Positions 12,641 to 24,592 of a DNA stretch of 64,000 nucleotides are shown in pieces (position 1 is the first letter of the stretch; every line of letters begins with the position of its first letter). Position numbers and translations under genes: made by a program. The notes beneath the pieces were generated by a model. That model made no database searches. It saw only the letters and a program-made list of their open reading frames with translations, and had not been told where the DNA came from. Source of the stretch: Camelus bactrianus (lineage: Eukaryota; Chordata; Mammalia; Artiodactyla; Camelidae). The stretch covers positions 10,061,501 through 10,125,500 of the forward strand of contig NC_133574.1 in assembly GCF_048773025.1 (NCBI RefSeq). The letters run 5' to 3'.

Positions 12641-13590
12641 CGTATAGCACTGCCTCCTACATGGTCTGTGAAATCAATTCTAATTCATTTCAGAACTTAT
12701 ACAAACTTGACACATTTCCATTTTTCTTCCAAGAACTTAGTGGGTTCAATATTTCTTAAGAAACAGGAAAGCTTTCCATTCTCCTTCCTCAAGTTTCTTC
12801 TTACTTATCATCTTTTCTGATCATAACTTTAATATTTGCTCATTAATGAAAATTTGAAAGTACTCAGTAGTGGACAGAACTGCTGTCCTGGAGCTGTCCC
12901 CAGTCTTAGAAGAGGACCCAGATTTTGCTTTAGGATAAATAACTTCCCTTCTATCTTTAGTCCTGTGATTTAAGCTTGATTGACACAATCTTTCTGAAGC
13001 ACCAGAGGTAGATCTCAGTTGGTTTAAGACAAATAATACCCCTCATTCTATTGGTCTCACACATGATTTGAGAATTGGCAAATAACACAGTAAAAGTCAC
13101 TGTTATGTGAGGAGATACATGCTGGTGCCCATGTGAATGATGAGCTTCCTCTATCAAGAGAGGAATCTGCCAAAAGAGACCTCTCTTGGCTTGGATGGAT
13201 GTGTGATTTGGGATGCTGAGTGCCTAGAAGCAGCATGCTGAGATATCCTTGGACACAGAATGAAGACAGGACAAAATCAGCCCTCGACATCATCTGGGCT
13301 ACAGTATCTCTCCTTAACTGAAGTCAGACCTCAGACCTGAGGTTTTCATTTACAGGAACCAATAAATCCCATGCATCCCCATTTTTTGGTTGTTGTTTAA
13401 ACACATTGGAGATTGATTTTGTCACCTACAATCAAAAGACTCCAACTCTGAAAATGAATAAAAAATAAAATAAGAAAAATTCTTCTACCTATAGACATAA
13501 TTCCTTCAGAACAGTGCATTGTTTGTATATTAAAAATCATTTTATATATTAATTTTATTCTCAAGCCTATCATAAGCATAACAATTTGAC
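12641..13590. other. Intergenic DNA without a recognised gene
   Basis: Minus-strand frames of 66-78 codons at 12957-13293 overlap each other and show no domain. I recognise no repeat family here. Confidence 0.45.
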
Positions 13591-13599
13591 ATGTCATAA

Positions 13600-14830
13600 A
13601 ATATATTCATGGACACACTTTTTCATGACTGTATAATATTCTACTATGTGAAGTGTTGTAAGAATATTTTGGCTGAGATTTTATATATATATACATATCA
13701 AAGTATGTCTGTGACTTTCATCCATACTGACTTTTCCCTGCCATTTTGAAATACTTCCTTATTAAAAGTTTTTCAAAGCTGAATTAGTGGATTAAAGCAT
13801 ATGAATATTTTTGACTCTTGATATGAACTGCCAGACTGCTCTCTAAGAAGGTTGGAGGAGTACACCGGAAACTAACACAGCATTGTAAATCAACCATACT
13901 TCACAAAAACTATCCAGTAGCCTAGGCATGGGATTGGTGATCACTGGCTCTTCATCCTCATAAACAGAGCTGTGTCACTTGAGAGGTGGAAAACTATTTC
14001 ATTCTGATGTGCACTGACTGAATTACTATTGGAGTGTGACATCTATTTTTTCCTTTGTGAATATGTGTTCATCTTCTCTGCCTTCTACGCTCCTGAGATG
14101 TTTTGGTGTTACGTTTGAAGTGATCTGAACTCTCTGTGTATTGAAGGAATTAGCCCCTTGTCAGATTTGTAAACAAATAAAATCCTCTGGTGTTTTGTTT
14201 AAAATTAGGATGCTTCTGATGCATGGAAATCTTTATATATTTTCCTCTGAAACTTACTGCTCATCTAGAGGTTGTATATTCATCCATATTTATTTCTAGT
14301 TTTTTTTCTAATTGTGTTACTTTTTTAAATGTTTCTGGAATTTCTCACAATATATGGTTGACTGTTTTATTTCAATCTTTTCTTTTCCCCTCAAGTAGCT
14401 ATCATATGTTCCATTTATTGAATAACCTTTATTTATCTCCCTGATTTGTAATGCCTTCCATCTCATATATTAAATTATTATTGATATCAGAAACCATATC
14501 TGGACTTCCTGTCCTATTTTCTAATCTGGCTATTCTTGAGCTAGTAAAACTCTCATTGTCTTATTATTATATTAGCAATATGATTTTATTCACAATAAAC
14601 CACAAATCAATTTTATAACTTCTGATATTTTGGAGATATGATCTTTTAATCTAGAATCATGTGATTAAAGCTTCTTTTACGTCTTTCAGTAGTTTTTATT
14701 TATTTAACTTTTTTTGACAGTTCCTACTATCCTTTTGTTAGGCTATTCTTAGACATTTTACCTTGGTTGTTACTCTTGGAAAATTTTAGAATTCTTCATG
14801 CCTCCATCTGGTCTCTTAATCAGAATCTGG
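13600..14830 (+). mobile_element. Ancient LINE-1 3' region (L1ME/HAL1-like), interrupted
   Basis: The stretch carries the AT-rich wording of old L1 3' regions: 'gaactgccagactgctctct', 'tttcctttgtgaatatgtgt' and 'ggaattagccccttgtcaga'. A short L1 tail is inserted at about 13850-13915 and splits it. The family assignment is by memory of phrase order only. No coding frame survives. Confidence 0.5.
13850..13915 (+). mobile_element. Short cetartiodactyl L1 3' tail inserted in the older L1
   Basis: 'gtacaccggaaactaacaca' followed by 'gcattgtaaatcaaccatac' is the last ~60 bases of the same L1 3' UTR seen at 4.4 kb and 24.4 kb. It sits between two halves of older L1 text, so it arrived later. Confidence 0.65.
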
Positions 14831-15734
14831 AGAATCCTAAAGCACTGATCTGATTTGAACAAATGAGTTGAAAAGAACTGGGGGAAGCACTGTGAGCAGA
14901 AGAGACTCTGGAACCTCCAGATTGGAGCCCTGCATTGGCTGAGGTGTTCTCTGGAAACAGTTTTCTCTATGAGACTACATATTCCCCAGCTTGACTTTCA
15001 GTTTCCTCAGCATTTCACATTAGATTTTAAGAAGTCTGTGGCAGATTCTTACCCAGAAAAAGAGCACTTGCACAAAGGGTTATATGTATACACTTTCCCC
15101 AGGTGGTAAAAGGAACACGCTCTTCTTCCTAATTAAAAAAATGTTTAGTCAATCAAGGGATTACACCAATGAAATGATTTTTCTCCTAACTGGTCACTAA
15201 ATCCTAAGCATAATTTTAAAAAAAATAATAATTTTCAGACATAGCCTCCTTATTTTTTAACTGCATGGGTTTTTTTCCTTTTTTTTTCTTTTCTTTTCTT
15301 TTCTGTTAATGATGTCAAACAGACAACAAAATACGTACAGTGTTCATTTTAATATTATTTTTTGAAAATGCACATGTGAACAGCAAACTGTTTCCCTGCC
15401 ATGGTCTGAGCTTAGGGGTCTGGGTACCTGACGAGGCCAAGCTGTAAAGCTCTATTCCTGGGCTTGCCTTAGATTTCAGAAGTGACGGAAGTGACAGCTT
15501 AGAGTCCGTGCAGGACAGAAAGTTTCACAGGTGTCTGCAGCTAACTGGTCTCCACTGTGTGTTTCTTGGTTGGGCTTAATATGTTAATTAGCTACAACTC
15601 TGAAGTTTTAGAGTTTCCAATTTAGAGTTTATATTTAGATGTTTTTTAGAGATGATATCAGTAAGACTCAAGGCTTACCTGGATTATAAAAGCAGCTAGA
15701 GTATAATAAGACCTGTAACTAAGTACATGGCCCC
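14831..15734. other. Intergenic DNA with a T-rich tract
   Basis: No gene is recognised. A pyrimidine-rich simple tract of T and TTTTC units lies at about 15268-15305. The rest is moderately AT-rich with no family I can name. Confidence 0.5.
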
Positions 15735-15925
15735 TCCTCTGTGCCAGGAATTCTTCCAAGTAGATTCTGTACACTAATTCGACCCGTCCTTACCACAGTC
15801 ATGAGGAAGGAACTCTCCTATTCTTATTTTATAGGAAACTATGGCACAGAGAAGTTAAGTTGTCCAAGATCACTCAGGAAGCAAGCTGCTGTGTTCAAAT
15901 ATGAATTTAGGCAACTTCATTCCCA
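15735..15925 (-). mobile_element. MIR SINE (antisense)
   Basis: This is reverse-complement MIR: 'gtgccaggaattcttccaag', 'tattttataggaaactatgg' followed by 'cacagagaagttaagttgtc', then 'caagatcactcaggaagcaa'. An open frame of 80 codons crosses it but is a by-product of the repeat. Confidence 0.75.
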
Positions 15926-17200
15926 TGGTCTCACTACCACAATGCTGGCCTCTCTAAACAATGCAGCATGCATTCGCAGTTAAAATAAAACACTTCAATT
16001 AAAAAACTAAAAAAAAAATTTAAATTTTTTTTAAATAAGGAAGAACTATAAAGTGAAATGAATCTTCATCTTCAATTTTTCAACAAGCATGTTCCAATGA
16101 AAATTTAAACTTATTAGTTGGCAATTTTAAATTTAAAATTGGCCGTTTAAATGACCAAAAAACTTTTCTTCAGTATTTTTTGTATTCTGCCAATATGATA
16201 CGTTTTTGTTTTTCAGGACTCAAAAACATTATGAACATCTAATTTTGTCTAAGTTTCAGCTTTCATCTCTGAATGTACAGTCTTTCACCAACATATGCTT
16301 TGACCGCCATCTTCAGTTGTAAACAATGGGAACTATTCATAATGGGGATTATTAGAATCTTATTACATTTTAAAAGGCAAATGTCACTTTCTATTGGTAG
16401 CTGAACCTCATTTTTTTCCTTTTATAAAAAGAGGAGTTTGACCTGCTCCCTCCAGAAATTTTCAGTGCCAATGTTCTGTAGATCTGTGATTCAATTTATA
16501 AAATCTATAGTTGAAGACATTTTCAGATGCTCCTAGTAAAAGCATTTTATTTCCAAGAGTTATTCATGCTCACATCCTGCTGTCCTGCTGCTGCTGACTG
16601 CAAGTACCATCAGCTCTAAATTATCTCAGCTGATGGAAAGAAGCAATAATACAGATGACTCAAAAAATCATCTTTTCATAGCTCTGGAAGGTTGATACAA
16701 AGATATATAGTTTTATTTTTTTTAATTTTGCAGCAGGAGTGGCAGCAATAAATTTACATTTCCAATTATATAAAATGCCTAGCTCAGTGCACAAACACTG
16801 ATGGCACCTCACCAAAGTTTCCCTGCTTTTTCTACCCTTTCTCTGACTTTAGGATGAGAGCCACGCTACTTTGTGCACATCCCAAAAGGAAGGGGGAGCA
16901 GTGACCAGGACTTAGTTCAAGACAAAAGGGCACCTAGTCTATGATGAAAAGGAGGCCGCAATAATGAATGCACATGTGAAAAAATGGGAGTCAACTATAA
17001 AAACCAATGTGTCTTTCTTTCTACTTCTATGTCATGGCGGCTTATTTATATTTTGCATTTTTTATTGGTGTTATGAAAGGATACAATTCAATGCCTCATT
17101 TCTTATACAATTACCAGCCTTTTCCTTTTCCCCCTTTTTACTGTTATTATGAAGGAAGGACCACACTTCTCTTCTGTATCCACCATTCCAGGCAGTGCTC
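15926..17200. other. Intergenic DNA without a recognised gene
   Basis: The stretch is AT-rich, with A/T homopolymer patches at about 16005-16040 and 16710-16735. Two overlapping 60-70 codon frames at 16964-17222 are hydrophobic only because of T-rich composition. I could not place any repeat here. Confidence 0.5.
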
Positions 17201-17204
17201 CTTC

Positions 17205-17362
17205 ATCTTGGCTGCACATTAGAATAACCAGAGGAGCTTTAAAAACTTCCCTATGCCAGAATGTACCCCAGGCCACTAAGTACCATCAGAGTTTGCAGTG
17301 ATGGAATCCAAGCACCAACATTTTTTAAGGTTCCCTGGTGATTTCAACAAGCAGCCAAGGCG
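17205..17362 (+). mobile_element. MER5A-like DNA transposon relic (hAT-Charlie)
   Basis: The text follows MER5A: 'gctgcacattagaataacca', 'gaggagctttaaaaacttcc' and 'ttaaggttccctggtgattt'. MER5A is a short non-autonomous hAT-Charlie element of early placental mammals. Terminal repeats are not clearly visible. Confidence 0.6.
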
Positions 17363-17886
17363 GACAACTCCAAAAGTAAATAGACTAAAGTGCATCTAAT
17401 CAGCGCCTGTTATTCCTGGGTAATCTCATCTTTCTCCACGTGGGGACACCACACCTCCTATTCTGACCAGACTTGTTCTTCCTGCTCAACCCTGTCCCAT
17501 TTGTACTCAAGTTCTGCCTGGCACTGCTTCCAGAACTCCAGAAGTATGGTGACTAACACAGAAAGAGAACAGCAGAATGTGGATCTTCAGTGAAGACTGA
17601 TGCTTCAGAAATCTGTACTTAATATTTATTACCCTTAACACTTTGGTAAATGATTAATAAAATCACATTTTTTTAATAGGCGATACTAAAGAGAAACATG
17701 AGTTAATGCCTTTCTTTAAAGAAAAAGGAAAATGTAGATAATTTATTGAACTTGTGAAAACAGAATATCTAGCTCTCTAGCTCAGGGGAAAGGTATTAAC
17801 GTGATGGTCAGAGGCAGGTGACTGTGTCTGATGCTAAAGTACCTGCTACAAGCACATTATGCCCACTAAAAACACAAAAATCGGGG

Positions 17887-17990
17887 GGAAGGGTGGGTAT
17901 AGCTCAGTGGTAGAGCACGTGCTTAGCATGTACAAGGTCCTGGGTTCAAACCCCAGTACCTCCATTACAAAAGAAAGTTAAAAAAAAAGC
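17887..17990 (+). mobile_element. Camelid tRNA-Ala-derived SINE
   Basis: The head retains a Pol III A box ('tagctcagtgg', 17900-17910) and a B-box-like 'ggttcaaac' at about 17943, as in tRNA-Ala. It continues through 'agcacgtgcttagcatgtac' and 'cccagtacctccatt' into an A-rich tail. This SINE is characteristic of Camelidae, so it is the main clue to the host. It is not a functional tRNA: the cloverleaf is incomplete and an A tail follows. Low divergence suggests a fairly recent insertion. Confidence 0.9.
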
Positions 17991-18464
17991 ACAAGTAACT
18001 GTCATAATTTAAAGGGAGTGCATGGTCCACCCTCCAAGTCTTCTCCTCACATCCCTCTGTCTCTTCTGTGTGAAGGACCTGAGGGTAGGGAAGGGGATGA
18101 GAATGCTTTAGTAGCCCCTGCATTTCTATTCCACAACCCCAGTCACACAAAATTTAAATAATATTCTTAAATATGGAAAACTGCCATTTTCCTCAATCTT
18201 CGGTAAAGTAATTTTTCGAAATCGTCATTCTGTTTTAAGACTCAACACTTCAAATAGTAGACAAAAACCACATGAAATGTTAATTGAAAATGTGGCTTCA
18301 GGGTAAATCACCTAAGCCCTTCTTCCAACCACACTGTTACCCCTAGGCCCCAACTACAGAGAAATTTCAGAATAACCACTGTTCCCTCCACCATTATACC
18401 TGAGTCTCTACCATGCTCTGAGAATAAAGAGAAAAGAGACACAGTCCCTGCTTCCGGGAGCTCC

Positions 18465-19200
18465 TAGGTGCACAGAAGTCATCATGAAATGAAGGCTGAG
18501 GAGGCGTGTTAAGAGGGCTTGTATAACAGTTAGCAGAGAGTGCTCGGGGCAGAGAGCCAGAACTGTAGCCAAGGCTTTCCCAGAGGAGAGAACCACTGTG
18601 GTGAGTTCTGAGATGCCCTAGAAGTGATCAGGTGAATGTATAATGTTAAGGCAATTTCTCCCTGGGGAGCTGCACATGCAAAGTTGGGAGGCCAAAGAGA
18701 GCCAGGTCCCTTCCCGGAACTCCAAATAGTCTTGAAGTGAGCACAATGTGTGGGAAGCGAGGCAACCAGGTGGAGAGATCACAGGTGCACATCACAAAGG
18801 ACTCTGTGTGCCTCCAAGGTAGAGTTGACATGCAAAGTGATCTAGAAAGAAACAAGATAGATGCAGGGAGACCTATTGGCAGGTTCATGTGAAGGCCTGC
18901 TGAGGCCCCGCCAGGAGGAGAGAGAAGAAAACATTTAAGCAGGTGGACGGATTGGCCACAGGTTTAATGGAAGGGAAGGAAGAGGTCAAAGATGTCGGGC
19001 AGCTTTCTGGCTTTGGCAGTGTCTTAAATTATAGTGCCATTCCCTGAAATAAGAAGGGCAGGAAGAGGGGCAAGCCATGAGAGGAGACAACTGATTCAGT
19101 TCTGGGTGGGTGCCTGTGGGCTCCAGGAGAGGTGTCCAGTAGGCAAATCAAAGTCTAGAAATCAGGAGAAAGTTCTAAGCTGAGCCAAGTAGTTTTCCTG
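18465..19200 (+). repeat. Probable ancient mammalian interspersed repeat, family not named
   Basis: A long purine-rich block with the same flavour as 2.9-3.2 kb, including 'ggtggacggattggccacag', 'actgattcagttctgggtgg', 'gaggtgtccagtaggcaaat' and 'aatcaggagaaagttctaag'. This phrase order is familiar from old, widely dispersed mammalian repeats, but I will not name the family without a library search. Confidence 0.4.
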
Positions 19201-19374
19201 TTTCAAGAGGATAATGGGTGTGAGTGGACAAGCTCAAGAGAAGAGGTGTGGAGGGTTAGCTCTCACCCTCCTGCACATGGGAAGCATCTGGGAGCCTTTA
19301 AAAAATAGTGTGCCCCAACCTGGAGTGGGGACTTTGTACTGTTTATTGTTTTTTAAATACTTCTTTCCTTTTTT

Positions 19375-19483
19375 GGGGGGTAGTTAGTTTTATTTATTTT
19401 AATGGAGGTACTGGGAATTGAACCCAGGACCTCTTGCATGCTAAGCACGGGCTCTACCACTGAGCTGTACCCTCCCCACCTTT
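19375..19483 (-). mobile_element. Camelid tRNA-Ala-derived SINE (antisense)
   Basis: On the plus strand it reads as the reverse complement: a T-rich tail, then 'aatggaggtactgggaattg', 'aacccaggacctcttgcatg' and 'taccactgagctgtaccctc'. The tRNA-Ala head and internal Pol III boxes are recognisable on the minus strand. It may interrupt an older MER5-like fragment whose left part is at about 19270-19330. Confidence 0.9.
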
Positions 19484-19769
19484 TTTTGTTTTTAGACATT
19501 AGCTCTACTGAGCAGTCAGGGTTGAGACTCAACCTGTAGAGAGCAGAGAACCTTGGGATAGAGATCAAGGAGAAGCTGCCCAGAGCCCTGCAGACCCCAC
19601 CAGGGGCAGCCAGAGACACAGGGAGCCTCAGACGGGCTGTGAGGAAGGTGAACTCAACACTCCCCAATGGCAAAGATGACAAACATGTTTCAAGTACCCA
19701 CTTCCCAGCAGTGTTTGTTCTGACTTTACTAGTTTTCCAGTAATACTGAGTGAGAATAGAAATAATCTG

Positions 19770-19935
19770 GACACAGGGATCAAATTCAGATGACGGTTCT
19801 GACCATTCTTAACTGCGTGATTACTGATTAAAGGCTACCCATCTGCCACGTGTAATATGGGGGACCTAGAACCGTGCTCATGGGCTGCTGTGAGCATAAT
19901 GAAATGACATCTATAAACGTCCTCCTGTCTCTCAG
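19770..19935 (+). mobile_element. MIR SINE (sense), decayed
   Basis: 'tctgccacgtgtaatatggg', then 'gctgctgtgagcataatgaa' and 'atgacatctataaacgtcc', follow the 3' half of MIR. It abuts a second MIR in the opposite orientation. Confidence 0.5.
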
Positions 19936-20070
19936 AGGTAATTGCTACTATTGTCCCCATTTGGGACACCAAGAAACAGAGGCACAGAAAGCTTCAAACA
20001 CTTGCCCAAGATGAGGGTTGGGGTTAGGATTCAAGCCAATGACTTCTTGGATCCAGAGCCCAGGATCTTC
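19936..20070 (-). mobile_element. MIR SINE (antisense)
   Basis: 'tactattgtccccatttggg', 'agaaacagaggcacagaaag' and 'cttgcccaagatgagggttg' are reverse-complement MIR, ending in the 'ggattcaagcc' tRNA-derived head region. Confidence 0.65.
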
Positions 20071-21465
20071 TTACGAACAACACATCACTGCCCAGGCTCC
20101 CTGCTCCAAAACCCGCCTCCCTTTGGATCAGTTCCATGGCAACTTTGCTGCACAGATGTCGTCACTGCCTGCCTGCCTGCCTGGTGTCTGATCCCGGCAC
20201 TCCTCCCTCCATCCCACACAACGCTTCCTTGGGCACACCAACCCTCACAAGGCCATTGCTGTGGCTACTCGGATGTTTACACGGAAACGCAGGTGGCAGC
20301 CCAGCTTTTTGCTATAGATGCTGCTGTCAGTGGAGGCAAAGAGCTCACAGTTTGAGGGAGAGGCCAATTCTGGTCTCTTTGGCTGGAGAGCTGGATGGAA
20401 TCTAGTTTCCCTCTGCAACTTAGACACCCAGCATGAGAGATATGTAAGGCCATCTGGACTCTCAACATAGAAATGATGCCCCCACAGTTGTACTTAACAT
20501 TGTAATCTCATGGCTCCACCAGAGAGCAAAGGCCATGGCCTGTTGTTCACCAAGTTTTGTTTCCTTGCACGACAGCTAAAATGGGGTGAGTTAACACTGG
20601 ACCAGAAAATCTACAAAGCCCTTGTGTACTATTTCTTGACACCTGCAGGTCACCCAAATATCCCAGATCCTCCAATTAAACAACTAGTAAGAGGAACTGA
20701 GCTGGCTCATCTCTCAGACCCCTGATGGCAGGACTGATTTGGCCTCTCCTGCTCTTGGGATGATCTGTTCTCCTTCTATGTGCTCTATCCCAATTGAAAG
20801 AGACTGTTCTTTGTTTATGGGCTAGGGAGTATTTGTGGCTCTCTGACCAGAACTTTCAAAAGTAGAGCTCTTGGTGAGAATGGAAGCATGGCACCCACAT
20901 CTCATGAGATCAGCTACCCAACAGCCTCATCTAGCCAAGACTGTGGCCAAAACCAGGGGTCCATGCTGTTGAGTGTTGGGTCTGGAGAGCAATGCCTCCA
21001 CCACTGAGAAGCTGCTCCGCCACTTGTGCCCTTGTCCCCATCCAGGGGGATGTGATGCATCCGTGGGATGAAAGCCTTGAGGGCATTAGGTGACTGTGGA
21101 CCAAGCTGTGACTGGCTGGTCCTTCTCCCAATGTGACCCATGTTAGCCTCACATGCAGAAAATCCCCAAAGGGACCCCTGCTTGAGTGAATGGGTCACCT
21201 ATCAGCCAACTGTCCTCAGGCCACCTAAGAAGCAACACAGTATACACAGTGAGCCACGAACTCACTGAATTCCCCAAGGCTCACAGCTCCCTAATTTGAC
21301 ACCAGGTACCCCCAGGAAACAGAAGACCCTTACTTTAAAATTGACTTGAGAATTCTACTGCCAATGCTGCCTTCACCTTCCACTTATGAAGTTCTTTCCA
21401 CTCTTTCCCCTGCTCTGCAATTGTGCAATCAGTCCAGAGCTCCTCCATGAGACAGGAGTGAAGGG
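20071..21465. other. Intergenic DNA without a recognised gene
   Basis: Several overlapping open frames (up to about 137 codons at 19942-20355) occur in a GC-richer stretch, but they share no motif with known families and start in MIR sequence. The frame at 20510-20725 likewise shows no domain. Nothing here supports a gene. Confidence 0.5.
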
Positions 21466-21469
21466 GGCT

Positions 21470-22035
21470 GGGCAGAGCCATTAAAAGAATGGCACAGCCA
21501 TTAGCACCAAGACGGTGGAAAAGTCAACTCCCAGTAGATTTTGAGCTTCAACACACACTCACCGAAATACAGCAGGATGCTAAATGGCACTCCCACAGGT
21601 GCCAGGACAGGTTCAAGACTGACCATAAAAGGTCAAAGGGTGAGTGGTGGCCCAATTTCTGGGAATCCCAACACCTTCCCCAAAGCGGTTGGAATATTCC
21701 TCCCACTTATAAGCATATGAAGATACTGAGTGCATAAAAACTAACCCCACACCTCGTGGCTGCTCTCTCTGCTGAGGGAGACAGCCCACACTCTGTCTGT
21801 GGAGTGTGTATCTACTTTTACTTTAAACTGGAGTACCCAACTCCCACGCCTCATGGCCTTTCTCTTGCCTTCTGAAACACCCCAGTCTGTCTATGGAGTA
21901 TATATCTCGCTGAATAAATCTACTTTTACTGAATTGTGTCTCTCTCTTGAATTCATTCCTGTGCAAACCAAGGACCCACACTTGGCAAGGTGCATCCCAG
22001 GGATCCAAATAAGACCTGGGATACGGCCATCCTCT
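21470..22035 (+). mobile_element. LTR fragment, class I ERV-like, fossil
   Basis: The end of the stretch has the layout of a retroviral LTR R/U5 region: 'cactctgtctgtggagtgtg', an AATAAA-containing 'gctgaataaatctactttta', then 'gaattcattcctgtgcaaac' and 'caaggacccacacttggc'. No internal gag, pol or env region is seen beside it, so it is a solo or partial LTR. The boundaries are approximate. It is old and decayed. Confidence 0.5.
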
Positions 22036-22124
22036 CCCCCCCATTTTCCTGTAACATACATTCCTTCCCAAAGGATCTCACATTGTGCACTCCAAAATAG
22101 ACAGCACTCATGTGTCCTGACCTG

Positions 22125-22260
22125 GATCTGCTTCTGCGTGTATCATTCTCATGTCCACTAGAATGTCACCTTCATGAGGACAGGGATTTGGTTCTGTTCA
22201 CAATGGAAGCACCAGCACATCACAGGTGCTGGAGAAGTATTAACTGATTGAATGAGCTGT
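22125..22260 (+). mobile_element. L2 LINE 3' end
   Basis: 'gaatgtcaccttcatgagga', 'cagggatttggttctgttca' and 'cacaggtgctggagaagtat' followed by 'taactgattgaatgagc' match the conserved 3' end of L2. Only the tail is present. Confidence 0.65.
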
Positions 22261-24395
22261 TGGAAGTCCTGGGAATTCCACATGCAACTCCTAGCCTCTT
22301 GGGTCCCAGCTGACTCCAGTTGCTCCCGGCTACTCATGGCTGACCTCTTGCCACCACTCTCTGCTCTGCCATCACCTGAGCTGGGATGAGCTGAGATGAG
22401 CACACACCTCAGAGAGCATGGCAGCTGGTTCATGAGGTTGCAACACACTCGCCCCTTGACTTCTAGGGGTTACTTAGGATGGACAAACTGAAGGAAGCAC
22501 CACGAGCACCGCCCTACCCCACAAATCACTTGAAGCACCAGGACTGCACACAGGGGAAACGCTGGCCCTTTCCAACCTAAGGAGAGGGACTATGGGTGAG
22601 AAGAGGGTCTCTGTCAACTAACAGTCTCTTTACAAGCCCAGTCTTAGAAAAGCTCTTTAAAGACACTTATGGTATCTTCCTTGTGTTTCTGTAATCCCTC
22701 TAGATTTTATCATTTTCATCTACACATCAGAAATACAGATGCTCTTGAAATCTCTATTGATTTTCAATGAAGAAAATCTTCAATTTCCTTCTCTGCTAAG
22801 AAAATTACTGCACTTTATATAAAAAAAAGCAGCTTCCTTTCGTGAGTTTCTATCTTCAAACACCTAATTTCACAAGAATCAGTGAAGCAGGACATGAAAA
22901 TCATGCTGTGCTTTACCACCTACTGGTGGGCAGGAATGAAATGAATGAGTACTGATCTCATGAGACGGGAAGGCTGGGGCTGTCTTATTCCTGCTACAGA
23001 TGGAAGGGTCCATATCTGTAAGGGCGAGGAAGGACCAAGGATGAGAAACCAAAATTTTCTAACCCATTTCCCTTTTTCAGAGTCCCAGACAAAACAGTGT
23101 GAGTGTATCAACAAAAACAAGAACATCTGCACCCTTCTAAAAGCATGCTACAAATTTACTACTACACACGGCACTCTGTCACTGACCTAAAGGCTGATGA
23201 CAGCCAAGAAATTTGCAGGGATCTTATTCTGTGCTCATCCCTTTTTGTCTTTGGAACCTCAGGAAATTTGCCTCCTCTCCATGAATGTCATTTTCCTCAT
23301 CCTTCAAATGGGAGTGTAACAGTCATTCATCTGCTCATTGTCTATTTGACAACAGGAGATGGCTTATGAAAACAACAACAAAAAAAAGCAAAACAGCTAT
23401 TCTGATCTGTGCTGTCTTCCTCCTCCTCCCTGAACATGAACTTACAGGGTAAAATGGTATCTTTCACTAAATCCCTAACTTAAGGAGCACTTCTGATAAG
23501 GAAGTCACAGGACTGCCATGTAACCGAGAAATGACCTGGTGAAAAAGAATGAGTTGCCAGCAAATCCTCAAAACCCATAAGGGTGCAAACCCTGGGAGTT
23601 ACAGGCATGGGAGGGAGTTCCTTAGTTCCCCATTTCACAAAGCCGAGAACTTTGCAGGGTCCATGAAAGACAAAGATAGCCCAGTACAACCACACCATGT
23701 TTTGGAGTACACCAGGTCCACATCACTGCTGAACTGCACTTCTTTGTGTCCCAGAGCAAGAGCCCTGGGCGGGGGTGACTGTGTTTGAGGATGGACAAGA
23801 AATTCCTGTTCTGTCTCTTTTGCTCTCTCTCTTCCTGCAATAAAACAACTGGTAGGACTCTGGTGCGGAGCACTGCACCCACATTCTCTGGCAAACCACA
23901 CACCAGGCAGCTCTAGCTGATCTGAGAGAGGACTCTTCAATGAACATATATACACCAAAGTCAGGCAGAAGGCTGCCTGTGACTTTGGGAATCCAAACCA
24001 GCTTGTCCTGTTAATCAGGATGTTAGACATCTACAGAAAGTGTGCACCAGATGAAGACGATGCCTTAGACAGCGTTGGTGGTTATGGCCAGCAGTATCTA
24101 AGGACAAGTCATGCTCTGGCAGATGGGAGAATTTTGGTTTCTTTAAGAGTTTGATACTGAAGGGCTGTGATATTTAATTGGGCCTTGAAACTCCAGACTT
24201 CTTTACACACAAAGGCAGACAAGTTAGGTAAGCCAGCTCAGTCTTTATTCCAACTTCCTAACCAAAAGTCTATGAGGTTGAAAATATATTTCTCAGACTC
24301 TTCTGCAGCAAGGGTTCCAGATGTGGCTTTAAAAATGCCCATCAGAGATTGAGATTTGCAAATATTAACTACTATATAGAAAAGTAGCTAAAAAA
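22261..24395. other. Intergenic DNA without a recognised gene
   Basis: Minus-strand frames of up to 131 codons at 23480-24030 overlap in three registers and have no recognisable domain or splice context. A short MIR-like phrase lies at about 23290-23320. Nothing else can be placed. Confidence 0.5.
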
Positions 24396-24399
24396 ACTA

Positions 24400-24592
24400 A
24401 ATTTCTTCTGTATAGCACAAGGAACTATATTTAATATCTTGTAATAACTTTAATGAAAAATATATGAAAAGGAATTCATACATATATATGTGTATATGAA
24501 TGACTGGAACATTGTGCTGTACATTAGAAATTGACACATTGTAACTGAGTATACTTCAATTAAAAAAAATATATATATATATATAAAGCCCA
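24400..24592 (+). mobile_element. LINE-1 3' tail, cetartiodactyl type
   Basis: 'ctgtatagcacaaggaacta', 'ttaatatcttgtaataactt', 'tgtgctgtacattagaaatt' and 'gtaactgagtatacttcaat' are followed by an A/TA-rich tail. It is the same L1 3' UTR as at 4.4 kb and a 5'-truncated copy. Confidence 0.8.

Noticed and set aside
17887-17962. Possible tRNA-Ala gene
   Set aside because: A and B boxes are present, but the cloverleaf is incomplete and an A-rich tail follows. A second copy with the same extra sequence lies at 19.4 kb, so it is a SINE.
19270-19330. MER5-like fragment split by the camelid SINE
   Set aside because: Only about 50 bases resemble the family, too little to call as a feature.
23480-24030. 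Overlapping minus-strand frames of up to 131 codons
   Set aside because: Three registers are open at once in the same stretch, which is typical of chance in GC-richer DNA. No family motif is seen.
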